This document shows positions 37,901 to 49,321 of a DNA stretch of 64,000 bases, piece after piece. Source of the DNA: Entomortierella parvispora (taxonomy: Eukaryota; Mortierellomycota; Mortierellomycetes; Mortierellales; Mortierellaceae); the NCBI GenBank assembly GCA_963573315.1, contig OY752145.1, positions 1,674,001 to 1,738,000 on the forward strand, read 5' to 3'. Every line of letters begins with the position of its first letter. Position 1 is the first letter of the stretch. Made by a program: the position numbers and the translations under genes. The notes under the pieces were generated by a model. It had not been told where the DNA came from and made no database searches. It saw only the letters and a list, made by a program, of their open reading frames with translations.

Positions 37901-38597
37901 CAAACCATTGGTTCAGCTTCTTCAGCTCCTTCAAGTCTTGTCTTTGCAGGGCGATACCGACACTTGGGTGGAGACCGTGAAGAACTTGGATTTGTTGACG
38001 CCCATTCAGTTGAGGCGCATTGTTACCAACTATCGATTCGAGGTGAATGAGTCGAGGGTCCCAAGTCCGATCAAACAGCTAGTGCTTCAGGCAGCAATTG
38101 ATACAGAGAAGACAATCAAGCAGCAATCTAACGAAAAGAAGCAGCAGAAGCAGCAACAACAGCGGTCGGAGGCCCAAAGATCATCTTCAGAGACGGACGG
38201 TTCGTCATCCGATCTCTCATCCAGGCGTTACAGCAGTAGCGCCAGTAGTAGAAGCAGCAGCCCTGTAGCCAAGCTTATCATCAGCAATATGTTTATGAAT
38301 AGGGCTTTTGACGACGATATGGAAGGCTATGTCCCAGATGAGGATGACGATTCGAGGCACTGGATCCAAACCGTGTCGCCTCTTTTGTCGAGCAAGTTCA
38401 CGGAAGAGAGAGAGGAGGAAGAGGAGGAGGAGAGGGAGGCCGAGGTGCTTTCAGAGACAAGAAATAGTCGGAGCTGGATTCCGTTCACGATCCCTGCGAA
38501 TCTGGCAGGACGAGAGGGCGGTACTGAGAGGGTTTTTGTGCCGCTGATCCCAGAGGAGATGATGTCGTTGCTGGACACGTACTCACACTTTCACTGA
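34973..38597 (+). CDS. Ankyrin-repeat and dilute (DIL) domain protein
   Basis: Exons 34973-35903, 36204-36562, 36844-37095 and 37197-38597 give 980 residues. All phases agree, and intron 1 interrupts an ankyrin repeat (VVDARDK-FGWTALVWA). Residues 1-235 are disordered. About 240-350 carry ankyrin repeats (DGTSPLIYAACFGHVEIASMLLEAGA and NKHDNMVRLLLEQGA). A DIL domain spans about 480-800: TAYWISNASALLCFLRKD, MLDHDTIAGL and QLLQLLQVLSLQGD. A Ser/Glu-rich tail follows. DIL domains are the cargo-binding part of class V myosins; fungal Ank-DIL proteins such as fission yeast Dil1-like proteins lack the motor. The role is probably in polarity or vesicle traffic, by inference. An Asn run encoded by AAC repeats (about 37503-37527) interrupts the DIL region. 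Confidence 0.9.
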
Positions 38598-39726
38598 GAT
38601 TGGCGCGAAATCAGAGAATGCGAGAAATATATAGTCACATGACTGAAAAATTCCTATCGCACTTTCTGCGAAATGGCGCCATTCTACAGAAGCAGTCTCA
38701 TCTACAACGGTACAGTCTTATTGGTGGGATATGGTGCCATCGTTCGCGATTGCGGTCTGGCGGAGCAGGAGCATGCTCCTGGAAACGGTTCAGGCAGAAT
38801 ATCTCTCTCTCTCTCTCTGCCCCTTTCCTCCTCCCATCCACCACTTCCATTCACTCTTTCCTTCTTACACATTCACCACTCTTGCGCCTACTTCATTATT
38901 CACACAAGCACCCACTTGCACAAAGCGCACACATACGCACACATACGCACACACATACGCATACAAACGCACGCTTGGTTGTAACCTTGGGCAACAAAAC
39001 ACAGGACACCGCGCACAGGACTGCACATGACAGCTTCAATTGTGGACATTTTATGGAGACCCGGAAGCGAAGAGTTGTTCTTGTGGTAGAGGAGTGTCGC
39101 ACCATTCTCTTTTTACTTCCTTTTCTCCCCCACATTGGCCTACTCTACTCGCCTTGAGGCTCGTTATTTCCAATCGCCATTTATTCCATTCCATTATTTC
39201 CTCACCAAGTCACGTGGACTTTTTTCCCCCTCAGATTTCTACGTACACAGGAAAATCGGCTCTGAAAGGCGCACACGAATAGGAGTCGTACCATGGTTTA
39301 GAGTTTTTTTTGTTGGGGAGTCAGTTCTTTTTCGTTTTCCATATGAGGATTTATTACTGATTGAGGAGGATGAGGTCTATTCTACAAGGCGGGAACAAAG
39401 GAGTGAAAAGCAAAGAGGGACAGGAGCGGATATACACTTTTGGATGTAAGGCGAGTGAACGAGGGGAGGGCGGGGCGGGGCTTTCTGCTGGAAACAGAGT
39501 TGGTGATTCCATGGGTCTTGGCAAGGCAAACTCAGGAAACTGACTCATGATTTCTTTTTCTGGACCAGCCAACTGGATATTGTCATGACCAGCACGGTAC
39601 ACGGACATTGAACCCACGACGCCCACTCTCCTCCGATTTCTCACACCGCGGTATCAAAAAACACAAACAAGAGGGGAGGCACAAATACAGAGTCGAGGGA
39701 CCCGACTCTGGCCTGCTGTTCACACC
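38598..39726. other. Convergent intergenic region
   Basis: A 1.1-kb gap between the ends of the Ank-DIL and cysteine dioxygenase genes. It contains a CT run (about 38802-38820) and an imperfect ACACATACGC repeat (38925-38972). No exon is supported. Confidence 0.55.
38925..38972 (+). repeat. Imperfect ACACATACGC tandem repeat
   Basis: Four to five units of an ACACATACGC-type decamer in the convergent intergenic region. Confidence 0.7.
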
Positions 39727-40663
39727 CTATTGAGTGTTCGTCAGAGAGCACTTCAAATAGGCAGCAGAGGGACAGGATTCGAGCTTTTCACCCTTGGAAG
39801 AGTAGAAGACACATTTGCCAGAGGAGCGGGCCTTGGAGGAGCGCTCGTTAAAGGTCTTGCAGACCTCATAGGGAGGGGTGTACAAATGCAAAGAGACTGA
39901 TCCCTGGGTTCTAAGAGGGTTTGCAACGGCATGCAAACCGAGCTCATCGTGCATGTATGCAACAGTGTCTCTTTGGAGGAAGGTCTCCTTCTTGATGGTC
40001 ATGGATTTGGGCTTTTCTTCGTCGTCACTGTTGTCACTGCCCATACCAGAGTCTGTGCACTCGTTCTCGTGGATGACCTTATCAGGCCAGTTGTAAAGGG
40101 TCTCTTTCAACTGTCCATCAAGGACCTTCATGAGGCAGTGGGAGCCGGAATGGTCATGAATAGCACTGGGAAAACGACAGGGAAAAGAAAAAGAACATGG
40201 CCAGTTTAGAAAAGAGGGTTCGGGGGGATATTGGAACTAGCATCGAGCACATGGGACCTCTCAGCTGATTTTTCTTGAATTTTTTTACATACCTTCCGAC
40301 GGTTTCTGGCCAAGCAAGGATCATCAGGTTGAACTTGCCGTTACCATCATCAACGAGGTTACGGGTGTAGCGACTCTTCTCGAACATGGCGTACTTGGCC
40401 CAGTCTTCGGGGTTGGAGGAGTAGTTGGCCATGATCTTCTGGACTCGCTCGACATCAACGTCCTCGCTGTCGAGTCCGTTGGAGCCGAGCTCCTTGTGGA
40501 GGAGAGCGACAAGCTCGTCAAGATCCTTAGGGATGGGGATACCCTCACTGTCAACAGCAGGGGCGGTATGGAGATCCTTGGACATGGCAGGAGAGACTGG
40601 AGTCAATGGCATGGAGCAAGGCATTTGTGGAGTAGAAGGCTGGGAGATGGCGATGGAGTTCAT
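39727..40663 (-). CDS. Cysteine dioxygenase type I
   Basis: Exons 40663-40293 and 40165-39727 give 269 residues (intron 127 bp). The ATG at 40663 is used because the longer frame to 40774 opens only with TTG and would sit almost on the TATA box. CDO oxidises L-cysteine to cysteine sulfinate with Fe(II) and O2. Iron ligands are visible as H127 and H129 in HDHSGSHC and H202 in LHAVANP. C134 and Y219 (SLHLYTPPY) are the pair that forms the Cys-Tyr crosslink in animal CDO. YTRNLVDDGNGKFNLMILAW is also conserved. An acidic insert (about 162-174) separates the cupin strands and is longer than in mammals. Probably cytosolic sulfur metabolism. Confidence 0.95.
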
Positions 40664-41500
40664 TCTGGATGAGGAATTGTTGATGGATGAGAAGAGATGT
40701 TGTGTGGTAGTTGGGGAGTTTATGTGGTGGTTATTGTTTGTTCGTTGTTGAGGGTGATGATGAAGGTGAAGCAAGGAAAGAAGAAGAAAAAGAAGAGTGT
40801 GAGGATCGGGATCCTCTTTATATGAAAAAGGTAAGCAAGCTATATACGTCGAAATGACTACTGTGAGAAAAAAAACATTTTTTTCAATAAAGCCTAGAAT
40901 TCAATTGATCTTGAAAACAGAGAAACAGATGCCAGCAGCACTGGAGAATGGGTCTTTGCAATTGTGTTGCCGAAAGGGCTCATTGGGAAGGGAAGCAAGC
41001 TACATATCACAGACACACGGCAACAAACAGGCGCCCTTGCAGGTCAGAAATTGCCCACGAGTGAAAAAAAGGAGCTGCGTCAAGGTTGTCGTGAGCAGTA
41101 GGGAAAGCCAGAAACAAGGTTGGGTTGTTGATTAGACGCCCATTGGCGGTGCCACTCCTATCGTGCGTGATTCATGGGTCTCTGCCTGTTGAGTTTGTAC
41201 GTGGTCGAATCCTCCTTTGCGCCCTCGTCTCCTTTCCTTGTCCCTCCTTTTTCCGTGGGGCAAAGAGCGCGCTAGCTAGCCAGTAGCCCACCACTGTTTG
41301 GTTTAAAGTGAGGGAAGGCGCAAAAAAGTCTGGATGAAAGAATGGAAACAGCAAGCGCTGGTGCGGTGTGGGCGCACAACCTACACGTGACCAAGGTCGA
41401 CCACGGCAGGACTCGATGACGCTCAAGGATGAGTTCGAGTTCCCTGTAAGACACCTGTGACAGGAGCCGAGGAAACCCCTATCGCGCCTGAGACTACATA
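40664..41500. other. Upstream region of cysteine dioxygenase
   Basis: Leader and promoter of the leftward dioxygenase gene, then sequence without a supported exon. Confidence 0.5.
40816..40822 (-). promoter_or_regulatory. TATA box of cysteine dioxygenase
   Basis: On the minus strand TATAAAG lies 153 bp before the chosen ATG at 40663, leaving a leader of about 120 nt rich in C and A. This supports the shorter protein start. Confidence 0.55.
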
Positions 41501-41559
41501 CCTCGTCTCAAGGTCATATTCAAAGACATTTGCTTCCCTATAGCTCGTTCTTGAAGGAC

Positions 41560-42260
41560 ATCTTTGGGGCCCTGGGCCCTTTTTTTGACTGAGGAATGGA
41601 GAATAATAAGGGTTGCAGAAGAAGCGAGGTGTGACAAGAAACAAGGGAGCACAGAAATGATGGACAAAGCGAGACAGGGCAATGCACAACGAACAGGAGC
41701 CAGGCCATACGAGCTCGGAGGGGACGACTGGCGGACAGGACTTGGCGGACAGGACCCCAGAGACCATGTGCTCTTCCGCTCTGGCCAGCTTGGGTCGATC
41801 GTCACATGCATCATAGTCGTCAGTGTCATCTCTAGCAGCAGCAGCAAAAGGTGAATGATACAAAGATCTCCAAAGGCAAGTTCCAATTGATACTCCTGGA
41901 GGGGGAAAGAACGTCAAAAAGGACGCTCATCGACTTACGACTTCAAAGATGGCACCTTTGATACGCGGAGTGCTAGTAATCACCAAATCGTCATCTTTCG
42001 CCCCACCCAAAGCTCAGACAGTCCAGGCCCTGGACAGACTAAGAGGCGGAAAAAAGACATAGCTGATAGGGGTATGATCATCGCCTTTCCAGACCGGTCG
42101 TCGATACTGGCTATTGAAATCAGCACGCAGCAGATGGCAAGCATTTACAGTTGGGCTTTTCATCCTAGTGTCTGCGACATCTCCACTGGCCCACCCTTGC
42201 CTTCGTTCTCGCTCGTCTCCCCTTCCTTTTGCCGCAACCATTTCAGTAAACCACAATTGC
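41560..42260 (-). pseudogene. Possible decayed gene fragment
   Basis: The minus strand has two exon-like pieces joined by a 43-bp GTAAGT..CCAG intron (41938-41896): KDDDLVITSTPRIKGAIFEV followed by EYQLELAFGDLCIIHLLLLL. Upstream is CHLLRADFNSQYRRPVWKGD, then a stop. The phases fit, but no complete reading frame, start or family could be found, so this is either a remnant or partly chance. Confidence 0.25.
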
Positions 42261-42479
42261 GTGATAGTTTCTCAAATACTACACATCCCGATGTATAATA
42301 ATGACGGCAAGGAGATTCCCTCATTATTGTTCATCAAGTAGAGTGTGGACGATAGTTTTGTTAAGAGTTTGTGTCCATAAAGTGAGAGAGTGAAGGTTCC
42401 TTTCGAATATTGGATCGAAACGAAAGAACCAATATTCAGTGTTCGATCAACAGTGACCGTCAACAGCCACAGTCGTCTC

Positions 42480-43300
42480 GTTTACTTGTATTGGATGAAA
42501 TCGCTCAATGACAATCTACAAACGGATGAGGGCCAAGGTGCAGCCTCATACCCTGATACCACTATCTAGCGTGAACTCATTTTTCCAAATAGACTAGTCG
42601 ATTGGAAACATGTTTATGGAAGTCGAGATGGTTCACTAGACAACCGCCGATGGTATGTCTCCCCAATGTGAATGCCCAATTGCCCCTAATGATCTTTGCC
42701 AGTACCTTGGGTATGGCCTCACATCTTTCGGAGGCCATTATATCGGATTTGCCGCTACCATCGCTATTTGGATCATGCAACTCAGGCAGGTGGAGGCAAG
42801 ACTCTATGAGAAATATCAATGTGTCGTCGACTTTTTTTTTTCTTTTTTTTTTGCACTCTTGTTTTCTTCGGCCCATCTCCGCGCTTTGACATCTGCACAG
42901 TTTCGCCGGATATCAGATGCTGTCTAAAAGGTTAGGCCGACAATACCTCTGTGAGATCTATTAAAAGTCAAAGAGGAGGAGTTGCAACTTTCCAGCCTTT
43001 GGGGCTGAGGACCTGCCTTCAGACAGTCTTTAGAAAACATCAGACGGATTTTCGTTCTGAAACTCAATCTCCAGACTACTGTATAATGCAGTCCACAGCA
43101 GGGTATAAAAACCGGTACCGTGGTCCAGTCGTATCGACCTTGAAGATCACCCATTATCGAGACGAGCGTAGGTAAGATCCAACGTCCCAATGAATTCAAG
43201 GACCGATTTTGAGAGGTCTACGCGTTTGTGTTCGAACATTAGGACGATATACCGATGACTAAAGTCATCGCAAGTTCCTCAGGATCTTTTCTTGGCCATA
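42480..43300 (-). pseudogene. Decayed F-box/LRR-type paralogue
   Basis: Sequence at about 42500-42555 aligns at roughly 70 percent by eye with 44815-44870 inside the F-box/LRR pseudogene, in the same orientation. Leucine-rich fragments such as LEFIGTLDLTYARLDNG (about 43150-43210) and MASERCEAIPKVLAKIIRG (about 42680-42760) lie in different frames with stops between them. This looks like an older, more degraded member of the same family. Borders are approximate. Confidence 0.4.
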
Positions 43301-44355
43301 ACCACGACCGTTATGAACGAACGAGTCACCTTTAAGTGGGTTTAAACCCCTCGTTCAACGAGTGCAGTTTTAAGGATGCGAATTGATTCTCACAGGTCTA
43401 CTCTAGTTCGCGGACTAGGTGGTCTGCTCAAACTCGGCCCAATGTTGACAATGACATCTACGATTAGAGTCGGCATTTGGCGTCGATATGGTTCATAGTT
43501 TGGTAGTTTTGCGTTAGGACCATGGGCGTACTGATAGAGCCTTGAAAGCCTGCGCTAGAAGTCAACTGGTCATTAGTCAAAACATTTGACTTTGAGCAGG
43601 CTGGATTGTTGAGGATATTTCTTTCATGAAAAGATGGGATAACAGGCGATGAAGTGAAATACAGGAAAGAATAGGAAGACTGAGGAAACGATTGCGAGGG
43701 TTCCTGTGGAAGACAAAGAGGACAAAAAGGGGACGGTGAGCCATTTTCATTAGGTACATCGCCCAAAACCGTGCCGAATGCGATCAAGTGATCAACATCC
43801 AAAACAATCGAAATTCCCAGGAACTCAATCAGTGTTGACTCTGGGATAGAAGGACCCAAAGGAAAGCACATCTGGGGGGAGTGTGTGGCATTCGCAGCAC
43901 GAGCGCAGCCCATGGCGTGAGATTTTACCCCAATCTAGGATCGAATGGTGGCAAGGGACAGGAATGAAAGAGCTTCCTTCCTCTCTTGGGCTTTTTCGGG
44001 GCCGTCAGTGCTCCCAGGAGGGGGTTTGTTATCGCTTCACCCAATGCCTTTGTTTTTATGATAGTGTGTTGCTGTGGTCGTCGTTCCCAACGAGTCCTCA
44101 CACACTCTCCTTTTCTCTAAGATTCGAGTGTTCACTTTGAAAGATTTGGTGACCAACTGACCAACTGACATATATTTCAAAGAAACACAACGCAAAGTAC
44201 GACAGAACAGAGTACGGTAGAACAAGAAGAAGTGTAAGCTATAAGTATGCTTATAATACAATACAGTACAAATACAAATACAAGTACAAATAGAAAGGAA
44301 TACAAAATACAAATTGAAAGTAATATACAACGGCGATGTGGGTGCCATCATTCCC
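43301..44355. other. AT-richer stretch without a supported gene
   Basis: Contains a minus-strand frame of 149 codons (43913-43464) of unconvincing composition and an A-rich ACAAATACAAATAC-like segment (about 44250-44330). No gene is called. Confidence 0.4.
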
Positions 44356-45945
44356 TCACAAGTCCCGGCCGATTCCTCGGGGGTGTGCTTTGGCCCATGC
44401 TGCAGCGCCCTCGGAACGCCTGGACCATTCCTGACCAGCATGCGAGGGGAGATCTGTGAGTCCCAGAACAGTGCGTAATTGCAGCAAGTTGTTGTGCATC
44501 CACTGCAGCTCCTGGCAACCAATCTCGTGTGCTGTCCATCGCACGTCCAGAGTCTGGATCGATCTCATGCCACTGATAGGGCCAATATCAGACTCATTCG
44601 AGAATAGCAAACAGTTTGTTTGATATTCTTCAGGCTCATTCTCGCTCTCAAGCACTCTCGGTGCAATGTTCTTCCCCAGCCGCAAGTGCTGAAGATTGAC
44701 CAACTGGCCAAGTTGTCTGTACGATGTCGCATGCTCCAGGATACATTCGATCGACATTGGTACGACCCGACCGTCAACACCCACAGCAGACCCGTCTACG
44801 TACGTTGAATATAGTCGCTCGATAACGACTTCCAGACGGGTGAGGGTCATGGCGCAGCCCCACATTCCAGTTGGACCTGCCTGTTCGTCCAACATCCGCA
44901 TCTCGCCGCTTTTGTCGTAAAAGTTCCTGGCCAGAAGTCGCACATGACGGTTCCCGAACTAGGTGGTAGGCAAAGCGCACATCGTCTCCAAGGAGGTCGC
45001 TTGCTCGAGGAATGCTTGAAGCTCGGAGCTAAAGGAGCCGAGGACGCCATCAAGAGTGAGCGACTGGAAGGTCGCCGCTCTCTCAACCAAGGGAGCGAAA
45101 GATCTGACAATAGGAGCTGAGATGATCACCCTCTTGGCCTCTGCTCCAAGAGCCAACATCTCCCCCAACTCCTCCTCGTCAATCTCCCTAGCCTCCCAGG
45201 CCAAGCTCTTGATGTTGGTCATGAGCGTCATCAGCTCCCCTTTCGAATCTTCGGATGGTGCCCAAGCATCCACCAACTGGAATCGTACAAACTCGACGTT
45301 CGGACTGCCCCGCAGCAGGACCAGGATACCCTTGTAAGAGCCACGGAGGTCAACAATGGACAGTTCCTTCAGGGCCGATAAGGTTCGAGCCTTTGCCGGG
45401 GACGATCCACTAGTTAGACTTGCTACTTCATCGAGCTCATCTTCCTGAAAATTGAGCACCAAATCAAAAAGTGAACTGCAGGTTGACAGCGAGTCCAGGG
45501 CGGCAGTCCAGTTAAGGCGTCCAGTTAGCGCAACACGTTGCAAACAAGAGTTGGTATCTGTCAATGCTTTGAGCATTTCAAGCACATCTGATAGGGAACT
45601 TGTCAGCTCAGGCGGGAACAGAAGATCTAGGTGACGCAAACTAGAACAGCCCGAGCTCCTCAGGATGCTTCCGTGCTCCAAAGCGCTAGAGCTCACAAAA
45701 GACCGAGTGAGCCGGCAATGGTCAGTAAAGCGCTCCTGTGCTCCGGCCATCTGGAACGATTCGAACTAGCTCTGGTCGGTCAGAACCATGTCGCGGAACA
45801 AGTAGTCTACCCAGATGCTGTAGAATCCCTTGCCTACTCTCACGCATCTGGACAGGTCTGCTGTGGATAGATGGTCTGCAATGAGACCAATCACTTCTTG
45901 AGGCAAGATCGAGAAGAGTTCCAAGGATTCAGGAAGAAAAGACAT
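44356..45945 (-). pseudogene. F-box/leucine-rich-repeat protein gene with two in-frame TAG codons
   Basis: From the ATG at 45945 a single frame runs 530 codons to a stop at 44356-44358 but is interrupted by TAG at 45768-45766 (codon 60) and 44961-44959 (codon 329). There is no frameshift. Residues about 10-55 form an F-box (FSILPQEVIGLIADHLSTADLSRCVRV). The rest has irregular Leu-rich repeats (SLRHLDLLFPPELTSSL, TLSALKELSIVDLRGS, SIQTLDVRW). F-box proteins are substrate receptors of SCF ubiquitin ligases. No intron with usable signals removes either stop without deleting conserved-looking sequence; a 45-nt GTAGAC..GCTAG candidate would delete the WVDYLFRDMVLTD segment. It is probably a recent pseudogene; stop readthrough is less likely. 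Confidence 0.75.
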
Positions 45946-46134
45946 TGCGCAGGATCTGTAGGCTGAAGACAATATCGAGGCGCAACAAAAAAAAAGGGGG
46001 GGGGAACGAAAAAGAAATGTTATTACGGCACCAGCAGAAGAGACAGCATACACATGAAATACCAACCACAAATAAAAACGTACTTGTTGATGGGCGGAGA
46101 TAGAGATATTGTCACTTGCGAGGCGAGTTGACAC

Positions 46135-48688
46135 GGGGATTGTCGCTGGAAATTCAGGGGAGGAAAATGGTTACCTGGGCGAGTATTTAAGCAAAGATGG
46201 TAAGGTACAAATCAAGACGAAATGAGATATTGGAATTCATCATACCTGAAGCTGAAAAAGCCGAAGGTGCAACGGTAAAGAGAATTCTGCGCACGGCAAA
46301 GACTGAAAGAAGACGGCTGGCAAAAGAGAAGAGAGAGAAAGCGAAAGTGGAGAAGAGGGGTGATGGAAAGAGGATAATGAATAGAAAGAGAGTTTGGGTC
46401 AGTATCCCAAAGTGCTGCTGCTGGAAAACAAGGCGAGGGAATGAACATTGGGAAAGGAAATACCTGAGGCCGATGGAAAACGTGCAAAATATACAGAAGC
46501 GGTAGCGGCGGCTTGCACGGCAAAGAGGAGCAGGTTGGCGGCAGACTAGTGGTGGAAGAAGATGACGAAGAGGACGAAGATGAGGAAGAGACGTTGTGAG
46601 AACTCGGGTCGTGTGCAGTAGGGATATATGTTCTGAACGACAGTGTGAAAGGAAAGCACAAGCACTATACCTGAGGTCAAAGGAAGTGTTTCGTCGAGTC
46701 GTTGCTGGGAGAGGTATTCTCTGCTCAAGAGTGGAAGCGGTGTTCTCGGGCGTTACCAGTTGAGGCAGTGTTGCAGTGTTCGCTGATGGAGGGGACGAGG
46801 AGCGATGTTCTTTAATCAGAAGAGCAGCTGAGAGAAGTGAAGCGAAGAGAACGAAGATCGAAAGTAGAGAAGGCGGGTAACACTCTTTATATCACTGACC
46901 CAAATGTCGGGAAGAATAAAATAGAAAAGAATTAAATAAGAAAAAAGGCCGCATGGAGACAGAGAAGACAGGTTCATGTGAAAACAACAGGAAACGTCGG
47001 GGAGGCACAGAAGCAGACGCTTGGACCATGCCCTCGATATGGCATGGTCGGACAGGGTATCTCGTATTCTTTGTTAGGTCTGGTATCGACAGGCTGGGAC
47101 CGCGCCTCTAATTATCGATGACGCCCGATCGTGGGAGGAAGGGACTCTCATGTAGCTTGAAATGGAGAAAGAACCCAATGTGCTGGGGATCAGGCAGATG
47201 CTGCAGTCGAAAACTGATGAAGTGACGTTGGTGTTCTAGTTGTTCATGGTCGAAAGACATGAAAGGTGTCTGGACGTTGAGGGGGGGGGGAGGTTGTATA
47301 TCCAGGCTTCACGCTGGGCAAGAGGGTCGGGATTGATGGTGACAGCCCCCGCCCGTATCCCCTACTACTAGAAGACACATCGAAGATGCTGTCCCCAGTG
47401 CCTATTTCTTGTCTACACTACGTACAACCAGGTTTAAGGTGAGGGCCACATGAAATTGACTGGTGCTCCCAACAGCAACAATACATCCATGTTGACCTAC
47501 CTTCTCAACAACATCAGCTACATGGTTTCCACTACGATCATCAATAAACGAGGAGGAAGAGGAGGAAGAGCGTCTTTGTCTTTTATTCAATCCAACTTTT
47601 TTTTTTATCCAGACATTTTTTTTGCACTTAACAAGATGACCCTTGATCCACTTCCCTCTCAAACGAAGGAACCCCCTCTTTTCCCCTCTGTCTCTTCAGC
47701 ATGAGAGGAACATAGCTACAGAACGACAAAGAAGAGGAAGAAAGGGCAAGAAACAGAGAGAGAAAGACAAAAAAAAAAAAAGAGGAAGAAAGGGAGAAAG
47801 GGCAAGAAACAGAGAGATAGAAAACAGAGAAGAAAGTGTATAAGGTGCTGCTGTCTTCATGAAAGAAAGCCCTATTTTGATTATTGACTGGTGCCCTACG
47901 TTGACTCCTCGAAATAAGGCCAGGGCTATAACTGACATTCATTCAAGGCACTATGGGATGTTGTGGATGCAGTATTCAGTTGTCCCCTCGCACTTTTTGG
48001 GGGTTGACGATACACTCGATGGAATTAACGCGTCAATCCACAAAACGTAGCTCGCCTGTCACCTCTCTGTCTCTGTCTCTCGGGGCGTGTGCGTCTGTCC
48101 GCCCAACAATCAGCCAACCAGAGTGCAGGCTTGATCGGACAATAGGGGGTGGTGTTGAGAACAACCCATGACGGAGGAGGGAGAGTAAAGAAGCCGATAA
48201 GCTGTTGGTATTGGCTCGCGTTGACTCCCGAGGAAAGAATCGGGCTCACTGACCGAAAGGCCTGTGCTTTGGAAGACAAAGGAAAGGAAAGAACGGGGCG
48301 CAGTTGCCTTTTGGCTGGTCTTTGTTCTTTTGGGTAGCCCACTTTTGGGGTGCGAGGGGGACTGCGAGAGAAGCCGATAGAACGGCATGTGGAAAAGAAT
48401 CTTGCTGCCGGCGCTCCTCAAGTAGACAAAAGGATGAAGAAGAGCGAGGTTGATCAAAGAAGGTCACCTCTTCTACTGCTTCCTTCTCTCAACAAACGCA
48501 AACAGGGCAGCAGAGGGAGAGGTTCCCAGGAGATTCCCAGGAGAGAAGTGCGGCATCTGCTCGTCACCATGGGAAGATCGTTGCACGAAATAGGACCCTT
48601 GGACAGGGGCTCCTTTTTGTTTTGCGTGTGCGAGGCGCGTGTAAGTCACGTGCTGTACTGTACATGACGACTAGTCAGGCACAAAACG
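46135..48688. other. Leader/promoter of F-box gene and gene-poor sequence
   Basis: 46135-46890 is the long leader of the leftward F-box gene, with three CAGGTAT exon-junction-like sites. From 46900 to 48688 no gene is supported. There are poly-A/purine tracts near 47770 and a G run near 47281. Confidence 0.45.
46885..46891 (-). promoter_or_regulatory. TATA box upstream of F-box gene
   Basis: TATAAAG on the minus strand, about 940 bp before the F-box ATG. A leader containing UTR introns would explain the distance. Confidence 0.4.
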
Positions 48689-49321
48689 GTGTGCCCTTTT
48701 CTTTTCTTGCCTTTCTTCTCCACCCTTTGCACGCACTCCGTTCCATCCCCTTACCTTCCTCATTCGCCACACTATCTCCGCAGCTCGCGTATCGCATGCT
48801 GCAGCTCTCGCAATATACTGAAGGTAACAAAAGACTTGGGCCCCCTTTTCTCCTTCATTTCCCATCGTTCATTCCCTTGTCTCATGTTGAAATGTTGAAT
48901 GTCGCGTTCGCATGTTTTTTTTTTTTTTTTTTTGTTCTCTCTTTTGTTGTTATTGCTGTTGTTGTTATTGTGATTGTTTTTTTGTTGTCGTTGCTTTTGC
49001 TTTCTTGCCCAAGTCTTTTGAACCCCTCTTGTCTGTCCTGCATCCTCTTATCCCCCCTCCTCAGCGCGCCAATAATTGGAAATATGCCCGCCCTTTCCAC
49101 TTGTCTCCTACCAGGGAGCAAAGCTTTGGCCGGGAGGCTGAGAGGGCCCATGGTCGTCCTAGATTGAGTGCTGTGGGTGTACATTGCAGCTTGAGGGTAG
49201 ACCAGGCAGAGTATGAGGTAAGTGGAGTACGATGGCCTGCCGTCTGCTCGTTCGCCCGCCCGCCCTGCACAACTTTGCTATCCTCCCTCAGGGACACAGG
49301 TTGACTGAGAGCAGGTCAATA
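48689..49321 (+). repeat. Left arm of large inverted repeat
   Basis: These 633 bp recur in reverse complement at 50342-50965. By eye they are about 96-97 percent identical, apart from a T run of 18 versus 15 and scattered changes such as GACACAGG/GACGCAGG. Homology stops sharply at GCAGGTCAATA (inner end) and fades within about 10 bp at the outer end. Confidence 0.9.

Noticed and set aside
43464-43913. 149-codon minus-strand frame
   Set aside because: No ordered composition, no splice context and no recognisable family; left uncalled.
45769-45813. 45-nt intron that would remove the first TAG of the F-box gene
   Set aside because: It would delete the VDYLFRDMVLTD stretch that looks like normal F-box sequence, and nothing comparable removes the second TAG.
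46197-46505. 102-codon Lys/Arg/Glu-rich frame
   Set aside because: It is the complement of the pyrimidine-rich leader of the F-box gene; composition explains it.
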